Origin: Thecaphora thlaspeos
Lineage: Eukaryota > Basidiomycota > Ustilaginomycetes > Urocystidales > Glomosporiaceae
Assembly: GCA_900291925.1 (NCBI GenBank)
Contig: UWYS01000002.1
Span: forward strand, 1,270,668 to 1,334,667
Reading direction: 5' to 3'
Length of the DNA stretch: 64,000 bases
Notes under the pieces: generated by a model
Told to the model about the DNA's origin: nothing
The model's input: the letters and a program-made list of their open reading frames with translations, nothing else
Databases searched by the model: none
Shown: positions 1 through 11,885 of the stretch, one piece after another
Layout of the letters: each line of letters starts with the position of its first letter
Numbering within the stretch: the first letter of the stretch is position 1
Made by a program: the position numbers and the translations under genes

Positions 1-1224
1 GATGCCCGCCTGGTTGGTGCGCAGGAAGCCTTCCCAAGACAGGGCGTCCTCGAGGTGGGCGAGTCGGTCGCTGAGCTCTAGCAAGCTCCTGGGCAGCTCG
101 CTGGGCGGCGAGAGGACACGCGAGCCCCAGCGCGAGCGGGAGAAGAGCCCGCCAAGGAGGCTGCCGAGGCCGCCGCCGGAGGACGTAGATCTTGGGGCAT
201 AGTCGTCGATCCCACCGACGAGCGGTGTCGACGTGCCCAAGGGGGACGGAAAGAGGGCGGCGTGGAGCAGCGTTACGATAAGAATCGGTGCCACCAGCCA
301 GGTCAGGGCCTTGGCGGTCCCGAGCGACTGCAACCGATGCCACCCGAGCCTGGCAGCCATCAGCGGGGCCGAGAAGAGGAACGATGCGATGCTGTGGCCA
401 ATGCTCTGCAACGTGGCGGACGGTAAGAGGGCGGCTGTGGCGGCTTCTCCTCCATCGCCTTTTGTCGCAGCGGCGGCGTCGTGGTGCGAGAGCTGCGCAT
501 CGTCGTCGCCTTCGAGTGTGGTGTCGGCGTACGAGTAGGAATTGTCGCCGACGTCGTTGCCGTGCTCGTCCTTTTTGCGCGGCGAGCGCCGCTTCTTCTT
601 CTGGCCGCACCAGATCTTGTTGTCGTCGCGACCCTCGCGCATCTTAGGCCAGTCATGGCGCGCCGAGCGGCGTCGGTGGCTGTGCTTCTTGCCGCCCGCC
701 GACACGTCCGAGTCGCGGTCCTCGGCTTCGTCGTTCGAGTCTGGGCGATAAGGGAGGTGGTCTTTTGACGTCCTCGGCCTGCGCGGCTGCCGCTGATGGT
801 GCTGCCACGCGGCGTCGCCGTCCGAGGTGAGGTCATCGTTATCGTCGTCGTCCTCTTCTTTCAGCGCTCCCTGGGCGTGGAGATGTCCGTTGCTGTAGAT
901 GCCATTACTGCCGTTTGCGTGGCGGCTTGATTCCTGGGTGGAGGTGGTGTTGACGTTGTTGATCCTGTGCGACTCTTGAGCCTCTAGCTGTGCAGCGAGG
1001 CGTTCTTCTGCCTGGTAGTCGTAGGCGAGGCTCCTCGAGTCATCTGGCTCGCTGGAGAGGATCGAGTGCATGCCGACCGAGGTGCGCGAGTGGGAGGGCG
1101 AGTAGGGGTCGTAGCCGGGCTTCTGTGCGCCGCGGAGGAGCTGATTCGTGGAAGCAGCGGCGCGCGAGTTCGAGCTGCCGGAGGCCACCGTCGATCCGAA
1201 AGACAAGTTGTTCTGCTGTGGCAT
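1..1224 (-). CDS. SUN-domain-like nuclear envelope protein, N-terminal part (partial)
   Basis: An uninterrupted minus-strand frame of 408 codons starts at the ATG at 1224 and runs off the left edge, so the C-terminus is missing. The visible part has a polar, acidic N-terminus, a basic nuclear-localisation-like run (KKKRRSPRKK, about residues 208-218) and one clear membrane segment (about residues 306-325, ALTWLVAPILIVTLL). After this comes a Gly/Ser linker and the start of a helical segment (LLELSDRLAHLEDAL). This order (charged nucleoplasmic N-terminus, single membrane span, coiled coil) is typical of Sad1/SUN proteins, which link the inner nuclear membrane to the cytoskeleton through KASH partners. 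The diagnostic SUN domain would lie beyond the edge, so the name is inference from architecture. Another single-pass nuclear envelope protein is possible. Upstream is a 1.5 kb gene-free interval. Confidence 0.5.
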   Translation of the reverse strand, partial: MPQQNNLSFGSTVASGSSNSRAAASTNQLLRGAQKPGYDPYSPSHSRTSVGMHSILSSEPDDSRSLAYDYQAEERLAAQLEAQESHRINNVNTTSTQESSRHANGSNGIYSNGHLHAQGALKEEDDDDNDDLTSDGDAAWQHHQRQPRRPRTSKDHLPYRPDSNDEAEDRDSDVSAGGKKHSHRRRSARHDWPKMREGRDDNKIWCGQKKKRRSPRKKDEHGNDVGDNSYSYADTTLEGDDDAQLSHHDAAAATKGDGGEAATAALLPSATLQSIGHSIASFLFSAPLMAARLGWHRLQSLGTAKALTWLVAPILIVTLLHAALFPSPLGTSTPLVGGIDDYAPRSTSSGGGLGSLLGGLFSRSRWGSRVLSPPSELPRSLLELSDRLAHLEDALSWEGFLRTNQAGI

Positions 1225-2792
1225 GGTGCCGGTCGAACGCTCGCGAACAAAGAAGCTTGCCGGCTGGCGGTTCTGCTGCGGAGAGGTGAGGCCTGTGTGT
1301 GTGAGTGAGGGGGAGGTGATCGGGGACGGCGATGATAAGCGATGAGAGGCGTGGAGAAGGGGAGGAGAAAGGAAAAAAGGCATGTCGGGCGTCAGTTGAG
1401 AGATGAAGGTGCAGCGGGCGAATTGAAGCCAAAGGTTAGGCGCAGTGAGGCGCAGGCGCAGTCTAGCTGCGCGCCGGTCCGCCGCTGTCCGGCGGAGCGA
1501 TGAGGTGGGCAACGGGCGGGCATATCGAGCGGCGCATTGAGCGAACTGACCTTGCTGAGGGTTGACGCTGCCTGCTCGTCCTGTGCTCAAGCGGCTGCTC
1601 GACCTCGTCTGGCGGGTTGGGGTGTTGAACATTGTGTCGTGTCGGAGGCGGAGGCTGGTCGTTGGTCAGGACAGGCGGGGGCAAGGTCGAGGGCGGAGAG
1701 CGAAGCGGACAAGAGCAAGGCGTGGCGGCGGCGAGGACGGGCGGAGGATGTTGTTGGACGGCGTGACTACGTATCGTGGAGGTAGTGGAGTGTATTGCTG
1801 TGGGAGGGATGGGTATCGTGGAAGCTGTGTCGTAGGGCCAGGAGTGGAAGCGCGCGCTTGCAATCGTTTGCGGTACTGAGGCGAGAGAGGGAAGGGTGGT
1901 GGAGGAGCGAGAGGGATGGAAAAAGAACAGGGGGAGAACTGGTGGGTGGTGAGAGTGTAGATGGTGGCGGAGCGATGGATGGATGGATGGGCGGCCGACG
2001 TGGCGTGGGCGTTGGCGTTGGCGTGGAGCCGGGCTGCGTATTGCCTTTGCCGTTGCGTTGGCTTTTTCTGGCTGGGCTGGCTGGGCTGGCCTTGGATGGC
2101 CTTGGCTGCCCGTCTTTTTGGCCTTTTATTTTGGCATTGACCACGCAGCCTCACCCACACGCGCCAGAGTTGGCGGCGCGCAGCCGTCCCTTTTCTCCTC
2201 TCCATTTATTCTTCCAGCACCGCGTCCCACGGCGCCCCTCCCGAGCTCACCAGAGACCGCCAGCGGCCACCTTCTTGCAGCCCTCGACAGCCCCTCACCC
2301 TCTGCCCTCGAGCCGCCTCTCGCCATCGTCGACGCCGCCACGTCCACGCTCCTTTCACTCTTCGTCGTCGCAACTCATTCATCCCTCGTGCTAACAGAAC
2401 TTGGTGGTAATAACTAGTACATGACCGTGTCAGCTGTCAATATAATAATACGCACGGCCAAGGGCAAGAAAAAATGCAAAACAACGACGCACGCATGAAA
2501 GCGCACACAATACCAGGAGGCATACAGTATACCAACACCGCGCGACAACTTGGCATCACCCCTCTTGGCCTCTCTGTCGACGCTGACACCGCCTGGGCCG
2601 ACATGATGCGCCATCTGTGTACAACATCATCTTCGAGTGATGCCAAGCGCGAACAAGATATCGGCAGCTAGCACCGCAGGCGCGAGCGGCGCATGGCTGG
2701 GTGTAGCCGTGGTCGAGTGCGTACTCCCGTGTCCAAGAGCGAGGGGTAGATGAGCCGCAGTCGCCGCCATCACCGTGCTGCCTCCTCGACAC
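1225..2792. other. Gene-free interval with simple repeats
   Basis: This lies between the start of the SUN-like gene and the 3' end of the zinc-cluster gene. Open frames here are low-complexity and unsupported. It holds short GGAT runs near 1975-1992, GGCGTT runs near 2005-2025 and CTGGG runs near 2070-2095. A C/T-rich stretch at 2160-2390 resembles a transcript leader, but no convincing plus-strand gene follows it. Confidence 0.5.
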
Positions 2793-5700
2793 CTACTTCG
2801 ACACGTCGGTGCCGGCCGACCGATGCCGCCGCTGCTGCTGCTGCTGCTCGTCGCCGGCCGTCGGCTGCGAGTAGCGCATCGCCCACTCATAGCGCTCTTT
2901 GCCGTACTGCCGGGTAATCTCCGCCGTTGTGGCAGAGTGGCGGCTCCCCGTCGACCCGATCGCCTCGAGCAGCTCGGCGATCGTCTCGCCCGTCTCCCAC
3001 ATGGCCGCCTCCAGCGTATCCTTGTGCTCCGACGCCGGCAGAAACGCAAACGACGCCGGCTCGATCCAGCTCGGGTCGTGCCGCGTAAACGTCGAGCCCC
3101 ACGACGACCCCGCAACATGCGTCTCGGCCGCCATCGCAAACGTATGCTGCGCGATCGTGCGCCAGTGGCGTGGCCACCGCACCGAGCGCAGAATGCCGTC
3201 CATCGTCCGCCCCGTGCCAGTCCCCACCTTGTCATCAGCCGCCGTCGCAGACGACAGCGCCGCCTCCACCGTCAGCGCCTCGAGCGGCGCGAGCGCCGCC
3301 TCCCTCGCTCGGTGCATCTCGAGCAGCCTCCGAGCAATGGCGCCCATCTCGAGGATCGATGCAAAGCAGGCCCGGAAGGGACTGCGCGAGCACGTCGGTC
3401 GTGGAAGCAGCGCGAGCGGTCCCTCGTCGCCACCGTTGTCATCCGATGGCCAAGCTTGCTGCTGCGGCTCGTGTCCTCCGCCAGTCTGCTGCGCTGCGCC
3501 GTGAATCTGGCCTGGCGCACCGTCTCCGGCTATCCGCTCGAAGCCGGAACGGTGCTCGCGCTCCTTGGGGACCATCGTGGTGGCCAGCTTCAGCGAAGGG
3601 TCCGGCCGACGCGGCGTCGCCGCTTGGGCGGTAAAGAGAAAATGAAAGGCGGTGATGGCCAGATGTAACCTATACAGCATGACTTCCACGAGCCTTTGCT
3701 GAACAAGTGCCGCCATCTTGATCGGCGAGGATGGCTCGTGGAACGACATTTCGCCGATCCGGGCGCGGAGGCGGTCCGAGTCGGCTTCCATCTCGCTCAG
3801 GGCACGCTGGAGGTCCGGCTCGGGCGAGCGGCCAGTGCAAATGTCGAGCAACGGCGTGTGCAGCAGCCGGACGATGCGCGCGTAGACGCGAAAGACGTGG
3901 TAGCGTGTCTGCTGCATGAACTCGTTGGTGCGCGTCCGCGGCTTGGGAGTCCAGTTGCTCGCCTGGTGAATGAAGTCGTCGCGGTGCCGACTGTCGACGA
4001 CCATCGAGAAAAGGTCGAAACGCGGCAGCAGCATGTCGCTCGTCGCCACCCAGTAGGCGCTGCAAGTGATGAAGATAACGGTCCGGCGAAGCGCCTCGCG
4101 CTCGATCGGGTCGGTCACGGTCCCACGCGCATCGACGATCCGCGGAAGCGGCAGGTCGTCGCCGCTGTCGCCGACGTCACCAGCATACTCGACAGCACGG
4201 CGCAGCACCGTTGCCGGCTCCCAGACGGCGTCGTATTCGGGCGAGTCGCTCGACAAGTCGAGCTGATGGAGGCGCCAGCAGAACAGCACGCGGAAGAGCC
4301 AGTGCTTCATCTTGGCCTGGTGGGAAAAGGGTCGTGTTGAGGGCGTGCGGTCAGTCTCGGTAAGTTCTGCTCTGTTGGACTCAAGTACGTTGGAATGCAG
4401 CTCACCATCTTTGTGCTGCTGATCCCGTCCTCGACCGCGCCTAGATCCAAGAAAAGGCCGCACTGTACCAGCCTGGGATCGACTTCGCCAGCGCAGATCT
4501 TTTGGAGCATGATGTCGCACGACAGCGACCAGCAGCGGCGCGCAAATTGGAGCATCTGCTGGCGGTCGTCGCCCTCTAGGCGGCCCATCTGGGCGGCGCA
4601 GCGAAGCGTCGCCGGGCCGGCGCGCAAGTCGAGGTCTTCAATATCGAAGTCGTCCGGCAGCAACAGCGCGCGATGGCTGAGCAGCGCAAGCAGCGCCAGC
4701 AGCAGGAAAGCCGGGGGCTCCGGGTACAATCCCGCCGCCTGACCAAAGAGGTAGCGCGACGGGACCAGCTTCTCGTGGCTGTCGAACTCGGAGACGTGGG
4801 CCAGCGCGATGGCCACTAGCGGACGGTCCTGGTCGCTACAGTAGGGGCGCAGCCGATTGATCAGGTTCAGTTGATCAGTGTACCGGTCGCACGGGGCAAC
4901 CGCATCCGGCGGCGGCGAGAGCGCGGTGGCCTCCGCAAAGCGGGTGATGGCCGTCTCAGACGCCGGCGAGCCGTTTCCATAGCCATAGCCGCTGCCGCTG
5001 CCGCTTCCGGTACCGATGCCATTGCCATTGCCGCTGGATGCCAATGAGACGCGCGGTATCGCGGTCGCCGCCGCCACCGAATCGTTCGAGCGCTCCGGCG
5101 ACAGTGCGGTCCGACTGCGCGCGCCACTCGAGGCGCCGCTGTACTGCGCCGACGACCGCAAGCTAGTGTTACTGTTGCGCCGGTGCCGCATAAAGGGCGG
5201 CGCCGAGGAAGCATCGATGCCGCCGATACCGCTGAGGCTATCGCCACGGACGGGGCGAAGCGGCGGCGGTTCGCGTCGCGCTGTCGTCGAGTCCGAAAAG
5301 GCCCCATTGTCCTGCAGAGGGCTGTGTTCGAGGTTTCCAGCGGGGTAGCCGATCGCGGGACTGTAGCCGGTAGGCACGGGCCTTCGATGCGAGGACTGAA
5401 CGGACTGGGAGGCATGGCTAAAGGCCATCGTCGCCGTCGTAATCTGACTAGCGCCAGCGGCCTCACCCAAGATGATAGGCTGGCCCGGCGAAGAGGCCGA
5501 GAAGCGATGCAGCATCGACGAGCCCGTGCCCGCCGAAAACGTGTCTGGATGATCGGCGCCGCTGGAGGCTTGACCTCTGGCGGGGGCGGCGGCAAGCATG
5601 TGGGCCGGCCCAGAGCTCGAGATCGAGAGGGCCGAGTCCGATACGGTGGTGGCGGTCGACGTGAGCGGCGAAAACGATGATGATCCCGTTAACGGGAAAA

Positions 5701-6310
5701 ACGAGGTAGAGGACGGAGCGCCTTCGAGCGGGAAAAGGCCAGAGCGGCTGAACGAGCAGCTGTCGGCGTCCGAGTGCGACAGGGCACGGCCAAGCTGATG
5801 GTGCTGCGACTGGACGTAAGCGGCACCGGCGCTCGCCTCAGTCCGCGGCGCGCCGAGGTTCGAGGCATCGGTGCTCTGGCTCGAGCCTGGCCGCTTCTTG
5901 GCCTTGGGCCCGCGCGGCTTGCGATTCCAGTCGAAGACGCAGATCTCCTTGGCCTTTGCGATCCAGGCGGCTTCGTCCGCGCCGCCGCCGCTGCCTGCTG
6001 CGTTGGATTGGGGATCGGCCGATGAGCTCGACGATGCGACCGCGCTGGCCTTGACGGTGTTGAGGCAGCCCTTGCAGGGGTTCTGGCCGTCACAACGCGA
6101 CTTTCGCTTCCGGCACAGCTCGCACGCCGCCCAGATCTACAAAGGCGGGAGACAAAAAAAAACAACAGAGTCAGCCAAAAGAAGCTGTGCACGGCTTATC
6201 GGCTGACTTGCCAGAAAACTTACCCTGCGCTTCTTTGCCGCTGACCCGTCGCCGCCGCCGCTATCGCTGGGTCGCGGTTCCTCCATCATGTATGCGGCGA
6301 GGCCGAGCAT
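2793..6310 (-). CDS. Zn2Cys6 fungal transcription factor
   Basis: Three exons (6310-6224, 6136-4406, 4316-2793) give 1113 residues. Introns are 87 and 89 nt with GT-AG ends, both in phase 0. Exon 1 is short (29 codons, ending in basic AKKRR). Exon 2 opens directly into the zinc cluster: C34-x2-C37-x6-C44-x5-C50-x2-C53. The sixth cysteine is not in its usual place; the next one is C95, inside a segment resembling the normal end of the motif (ICVFDWNRKPRGPK). A Ser/Gly-rich linker follows, then the helical fungal-specific transcription factor domain (from about residue 300) and a Gln-rich tail. Such proteins bind DNA and regulate pathway genes in the nucleus; the target here is unknown. The start is the first ATG after an in-frame stop. 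The long inserts and the displaced cysteine are the odd points. Confidence 0.85.
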
Positions 6311-8239
6311 ATGAGCCAGCTCGGCCCTCCTTTCCTCGCACTCGTGGTCGGAGGTGTGATGGAGCCTCTAGGTATCGCCTGCGCAGGCAGATGGAGACAG
6401 ACCGCCGAAGACACCCTCTTGCTTGTTCAGGGACCGATGCCGGGGCTGAGATCTGCGTCCCAGCGCCCGCCAACGGGAGTAGAGAGGTGATGATCCTTGC
6501 TTTGGACGGAGCAGCAATCGGAAGGGTCCGGTGCAAGGAAGCGGTCCCTGTGCTAGTGCCGGGGAAGCCAGGACGTTGAAGGCGTTGTGAAGCGGCGCTC
6601 CTTCGGGTGGACGATCCACTCGAGAGGTATAAAAGGTGGGCGGGGGCGGCTCGCGGGACGAAACGAGCAACCGCTGAGAGAGGATGAGGCAAGGTCTTTC
6701 GGGCTGATATAGCGGGGTGGTTGGCTGTCAACGACGGCGACGACGCAGACGACAGCAGGACATGGGTGATTGGATCAGAAGTCTTCAGGGTGTGGCAGCA
6801 GGTTGCAGCCCAATCGTGCGTCAGCCTTGCGTGTGTCCAAAAGCCCAGGAATCTGTTGGCGGCTGATAGCGAGGTGGATCGACGTGGCAGGATCGCTGCT
6901 CGGTGGGAAGTAAGAGCGGAACAGGCCGGCGACTACGGGCCGGAAATGAAGAAGTCGGGGAGCGGGCAGGATGGGGCGACGCGATGTTTGAGCTTTGGCG
7001 TCGGCGTAGTCCGGATGTTGTAAAGTCACAGTGGCGACCAGCGGCGCCAAGGGCGAGAGAGGATGAGGGAGAAGGAGGAAGAGAAGACAAGAGAGACGGG
7101 ATTGGCGAACAGCGGACGGCAGTGAACGTCAGCGAGTATCTAGGAAGAGGTGGCAACGGAAGAGTAGGAAGAGGCAGGAGCAGGAGCAAGAGCAAGAGGG
7201 GAAGAAGGGGGGAGGGAGGTGGGGACGAGGTGGGGACGAGGTGACGGCAGGGTGGAGGGTAACGGGAAGCGAGCGAAACGGTGCGGGGTTGTCCGGCAGC
7301 GTTGGGAGAAGCCTCGCGTCCGCCCGCGAGAGCTCGAGGGCTGCTTGATGGTGGATAAGCGCGGCAGCAGCAACAGCGGCAGCGGCAGGCAGGCAGACCG
7401 GGATGGGCCGCGGGAGAGGCGCCGAGAAGGGCGGGGCGGCGCTGGGCAGTCTGACACTCGGAAAGTCGGCAAATAAATAAATAAATAAGAGAGACGCTGC
7501 CTCCAGCAGACCCGATGGACAGCCCTTCGATGGATGGCCTGCCTGATTAATTTGTTAACTTCGAGGGGCCGCTGTACAACCCAGAGTTAACACCTCTTGT
7601 CGACGACCTTAGGACAGCAGAGTCTCGAAGTTTTGTAAGCTCGTCCCACGAGGACTTAGCGACCATGGACGACGATGAAGCCAACAAGAGGTCGGCAGGC
7701 AGAGAGAGCCGTTGAGGGTGACGATGAGGCCCGGCAAGCTGGACGGCCGACCCTGACTAGGACCCGATGACGAGGCTGGCTGGGAAGGGCCGCGAGCGAA
7801 GCGAGATGACGAAGGACCTTGCCTCGCTCGCTCGCCCGTCGCCGGATAGGCGGCGCTTGGACCGCCAGAGTGCCCACCCTGCCTTTCCCTCCCTCGTTCT
7901 TCCTCTGACCAACGCACCCTCACGACCCTCACGACCCTCACCACCACCGCTCTCGACGTCCTCTCTCACCATCGCTCTCCCCGCCGTCAGGGTCACACCG
8001 CCTCTGGGGCTTCAGCTAGCTCAGCCTGCCTTCCTTGCTCGTCGCATCGGAACGGCCGCTTCCTCAAACTAGCTTTACCTCAGACCTTCGGCTCGAGGAC
8101 ATCTTCGGCCCTTGCTTCGACCCGGTTCCGGGTCAGGGACGCTCACTTTCTCGGGACCACTGGCGCACTGCCCGACTGTTCTCATTCTCCTCCGCTTTGC
8201 GAGGCAACAGCGAAGAGGGAGAGCTGCAGCAGCGAGACC
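6311..8239. promoter_or_regulatory. Long divergent promoter region
   Basis: A 1.9 kb interval separates the divergently transcribed zinc-cluster and MCU genes. A good TATAAAAG lies at 6628-6635 on the plus strand but is 1.6 kb from the MCU start, so its target is unclear. There is an AAAT tandem run at 7471-7489. Frames here are low-complexity and I see no supported gene. Confidence 0.45.
7471..7489. repeat. AAAT microsatellite
   Basis: Nearly five tandem AAAT units sit in the gene-free interval before MCU. Confidence 0.9.
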
Positions 8240-10368
8240 ATGGCTAGTCAGCCGGCTCGCAGTGCGGCAGCGCATCTGGCCGTGCACCGCCTTGCCGTTC
8301 GACCGTCTCGCCACGCCTCTGTGACCGCCGTTGCCGCCATATCCCTCCGGCTAGCTGCGGCGCGGAGACCGCTCCTCACCCTCGGGCCTACCGATTGCGG
8401 CACTGCGCAGCCGCGGTCATCGCGAGCGTTTGCTGCGTTGGCCGCCAGACCTGGCGGCCCTTCGAGGTCAAGGACGAGGGCTGTCAGCTCAGCCTGTCGC
8501 TCGTCTTTTCCCTCCGCCACACAACTCGCCGATCGCGCCGCCGTCCATGCTTTCAGCGTACGACTGTCAACATTGCATCGCCACCCCAGGGTTGAGCTCA
8601 AGGGCCGTCACCTAGCCACAATTGGCCTCCTGCGACGGACCTACGCCACCACGTCCTCCGGCGTTAAGACGATGCTCCCCAGCACCGCTAGGCCGGCGTT
8701 CGAGGAAAGCCGCCACCACAAGCGCCTCTCCAAGGTCAAGGACGAGGGCTACCTCGCCTTTACCAAGGCGAGCCTCTTTAAGCTCACCCTCCCGCTGCAG
8801 CCGCCTTCAAGCGACCCCAGCTCGCCCGCATCGAAGTGGAGCTCGCCAAAGACAACGGCGCAAGCTGCAGACGAGCAGAGGCAGCACGACCAGTACAATG
8901 AGCCGGACAAGAACGAGAGCGACGACAACGACAGACGGGTCAGCGATGCCAAGGGCGCGGGCGATAACATCTCGCATCAACCGTGGGAGCAGGCGGCCGA
9001 GACGCCCGGCCCGCCCGTCTCGCAGCTCAATCACCGTCCGCACTCGCAGCTTCACGGACCTGAACAAGGGGAGCCGGCTGACAACGAGGCCGAGGAGTAT
9101 GACGCCGAGGCCCCCGCCCACAGCGTCGTCTTCCTCCTCCACAGCGGACAACCGCTCAGCTACATTGCCAGCCTGATCCGCGCCGAAGGCCCCAGCCCGG
9201 AGCCGAGCCAGCACCAGACCGAGGCCGAGCGCGAGCAAAAGACCGACTCGAACGACCCGAGTTCGCAGCTCGCGCCTAGCCCGCAGCCGGCCGCCGGGTC
9301 GGGCGCCGATGCCCGGACCACGTTCAGCCGGCAGCAAATCCAGCGGCGCGAGGCGGCCCTCCGCGAAGGTTTCGTCGACCCGCTAGGCGATCCGCCCATC
9401 TCGTTCCACACTCGGGCCGCCGACGGCAAGCGGTGGTCGCCTTCCACGGGCATCGGCGACTTCCTCCGCGACGCCGCGCGCATTGGCTCGTTCATCATCC
9501 GAATCGGCGAGCGCAGCGTCACCGTGCAGGTGCCCTCGTTCGAGGATCGGACTCGCTTCATGCGCGCCAGCCTGTACGCCAAGACCGACCAGATTGAGCG
9601 GCTCGTCAAGATCAAGGACGAGTGCGACCGGATCGCCCACACAGGGACGCGGCGCTTCGCCCTCGGTGGCGTCGGCGTGCTCGGCGCGTGGTGGACGAGC
9701 GTCGCCTGGCTGACGTTTTACACCGAGCTCGGCTGGGACACGATGGAGCCCGTCACCTACCTCACCGGCCTCGGCACGCTGATGGGCGGTTACGTCTGGT
9801 TCCTCGTCCACAACCGCGAGGTTTCGTACCGCGCCGTCCTCAACGAGACGACGTCGCGCCGCCAGCAGAAGCTCTACATCGATCGCGGCTTCAACGTCGA
9901 CCGGTACCAGGAGCTGATTGAGGAGGTCAAGAAGCTGCGCCGCTCGATCAAGCGCGTCGCCGAGGAGTACGACCTCGAGTGGGACCAGGGCGAGACGAGG
10001 GTCGGCAAGGAGGCCAAGCGCGCACTCCGCATCGTCAGGCTACAGGAGGCAGGCAAGGACCGGCTGAGTCGCGCAAAGAGGGTGAGTCGTGGCGCTACTG
10101 ATTCAAGCGGCCAGTGTTGCCGGCACAAGCGCCCAATCATGCTGGGGAGGCTCGACAGATAGACTGACGCAATACTGGACTTCTCCCATTTACCTTGCGT
10201 ATACACACAATTCTCACGCTCACGCAGGACGAGGACGATCAGGACGATCATGAGGCCGTCTATGAGGACAAGGACGGCGACGGTCAGCCGGACCATGTCC
10301 AGCACAAGAGCAAGGCGAACAAGAAGAATGCCAACGCCTCGGCGGTGGACGGAGCAAGAGGTGAATAG
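8240..10368 (+). CDS. MCU: Mitochondrial calcium uniporter (MCU)
   Basis: Two exons (8240-10081 and 10228-10368; 146-nt GT-AG intron) give 660 residues. MCU is the pore of the inner-membrane calcium channel. The selectivity-filter signature is present as W499-D-T-M-E503-P (family consensus WDxxEP) between two membrane helices (about FALGGVGVLGAWWTSVAWLTF and TYLTGLGTLMGGYVWFLVH). Coiled-coil regions flank the pore, including DQIERLVKIKDECDRI before it and ELIEEVKKLRRSIKRV after it. The Arg/Ala-rich N-terminus looks like a mitochondrial presequence, followed by a long hydrophilic insert (about residues 190-330). The start has a good context (gagaccATGG). Exon 2 adds a 46-residue acidic then basic tail. 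COQ2 follows on the same strand after 227 bp. No EMRE or MICU1 gene is seen in this window. Confidence 0.93.
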
Positions 10369-10595
10369 AATTGGTCAGCAGCAGCTGCTGCGGCGACGGC
10401 GACCATTCAATAGACCACGGATCTCGCACCATAGACCAAGGATCCCGCATCGCACTACATGGCATTGGAATCGCACCGTCTCGGCCTCTGTGAAGCGCTC
10501 GTGACCGACAATAAGCCTTCTCTCTTCCTCTCTCTCTCTCCCTCCCTCTCTCCCCTTGCAACTCCTCTTATCAATCGCCTTCCTTTCCCCCTCTG

Positions 10596-11885
10596 ATGAC
10601 CGATACAGCGTATCACTCGCTAGCCGCGCCGACACGCTCGCATTCTGCCGCCTTCAGGGCTTCCCGCCCTTCGACCAGGGCTACGACGGGCCTCACTTTT
10701 GACGGACGCACGCGTCTGCTGAGCACGTCGGCAGCCTCTCGAATGCCCGAGGCGACGACCTGCAAGGACAACATCGGACCAGCCGGACATGACAACAGCG
10801 TGGATCAGAGTCAGTGCGACAAGACGAGGAAGCCGCTCAGCCTCCGACCCTACATGATGCTAGGGCGTATCGACAAGCCGATAGGGACGTGGCTGCTCTT
10901 CTGGCCGTGCGCATGGTCAATCACGCTGGCCGCCCATACGCTTGGCCTTCCCCTTTCGACGCCGCTCTTGTACACGCTAGTGTTTGGCGTCGGTGCGCTG
11001 GTGATGCGCGGGGCGGGCTGCACCATCAATGATATGTGGGACGTCAAGATGGATCGCCAGGTGGAGCGGACCAAGGCGCGACCGCTGGCCGCGGGCGACC
11101 TGACGCAGTTCCAAGCACTGTGCTTCCTCGGCGTACAGCTCTCGGCGGGATTGGCGGTGCTGATGCAGCTCAACTGGTACAGCATCGCGCTGGGCGCCTC
11201 GTCGCTCTCGGTTGTCACAATCTACCCGCTCATGAAGCGCGTCACTCACTGGCCCCAGCTGGTGCTGGGGTTTGCCTTCAATTGGGGTGCGATGCTGGGC
11301 TGGTCGGCGCTGGCGGGTGCCGTGGACTGGGCCGTGGTGCTGCCGCTCTACGCCGGGAGCGTGTTTTGGACGCTCATCTACGACACCATCTACGCCCACC
11401 AGGACAAGCACGACGACGTTACGGCCGGCGTCAAGTCGACTGCGCTCCTGTTTGGCGAGCAGACGAAGCCGATCCTCTCGGCTTTTTCCGCCGCCACCAT
11501 CAGCCTCTTTGGCTATGCGGCCTCGCAGGCGATCCCTCCCGCCCTCTCTGCGGCGGCAGGTGGCGTCCCGGCAACGGCGCTTTCGACGCTGAGTAACGTT
11601 CACCCCTCGCCCGAGACGCTCGAGCGGCTGGGGTCGATGGGCGCGCTGCTCGAGCATCACCCGCTCTTTGCCGTTGGGCTGGTTGGAGCCGCCTCGCACC
11701 TGGCCTGGCAGATATGGACCGTCACGCTCGACGACCGACCAGACTGCTGGTCTAAGTTCACCTCGAACCGCAACTTCGGCTGGATCGTGTTTGGGGGTCT
11801 GATGGGCGACTATGGACTGTGGCTCTATGCCAGGCGGCAGGAGGAAGAGGAGACGACAGCGGCGACAGACAAGGAGCAGGTCTAA
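10596..11885 (+). CDS. COQ2: 4-hydroxybenzoate polyprenyltransferase
   Basis: A single 429-residue exon. COQ2 is an inner mitochondrial membrane enzyme that attaches the polyprenyl tail to 4-hydroxybenzoate, the committed step of ubiquinone synthesis. Both Asp-rich prenyl-diphosphate/Mg motifs of the UbiA family are intact: NDMWDVKMD at residues 145-153 and [12 protein letters not shown] at 263-274. The usual string of hydrophobic helices surrounds them. The motif [18 protein letters not shown] near residue 84 marks the start of the catalytic domain. The N-terminus (Arg/Ser/Ala-rich, about 80 residues) fits a mitochondrial presequence. The length is close to that of fungal orthologues and no intron is needed. 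Confidence 0.96.
   Translation: MTDTAYHSLAAPTRSHSAAFRASRPSTRATTGLTFDGRTRLLSTSAASRMPEATTCKDNIGPAGHDNSVDQSQCDKTRKPLSLRPYMMLGRIDKPIGTWLLFWPCAWSITLAAHTLGLPLSTPLLYTLVFGVGALVMRGAGCTINDMWDVKMDRQVERTKARPLAAGDLTQFQALCFLGVQLSAGLAVLMQLNWYSIALGASSLSVVTIYPLMKRVTHWPQLVLGFAFNWGAMLGWSALAGAVDWAVVLPLYAGSVFWTLIYDTIYAHQDKHDDVTAGVKSTALLFGEQTKPILSAFSAATISLFGYAASQAIPPALSAAAGGVPATALSTLSNVHPSPETLERLGSMGALLEHHPLFAVGLVGAASHLAWQIWTVTLDDRPDCWSKFTSNRNFGWIVFGGLMGDYGLWLYARRQEEEETTAATDKEQV

Noticed and set aside
1666..2417. Several overlapping open frames on both strands (179, 199 and 144 codons)
   Set aside because: Low-complexity Arg/Pro/Ser/Gly translations produced by GC-rich simple sequence, with no domain, no splice logic and mutual overlap.
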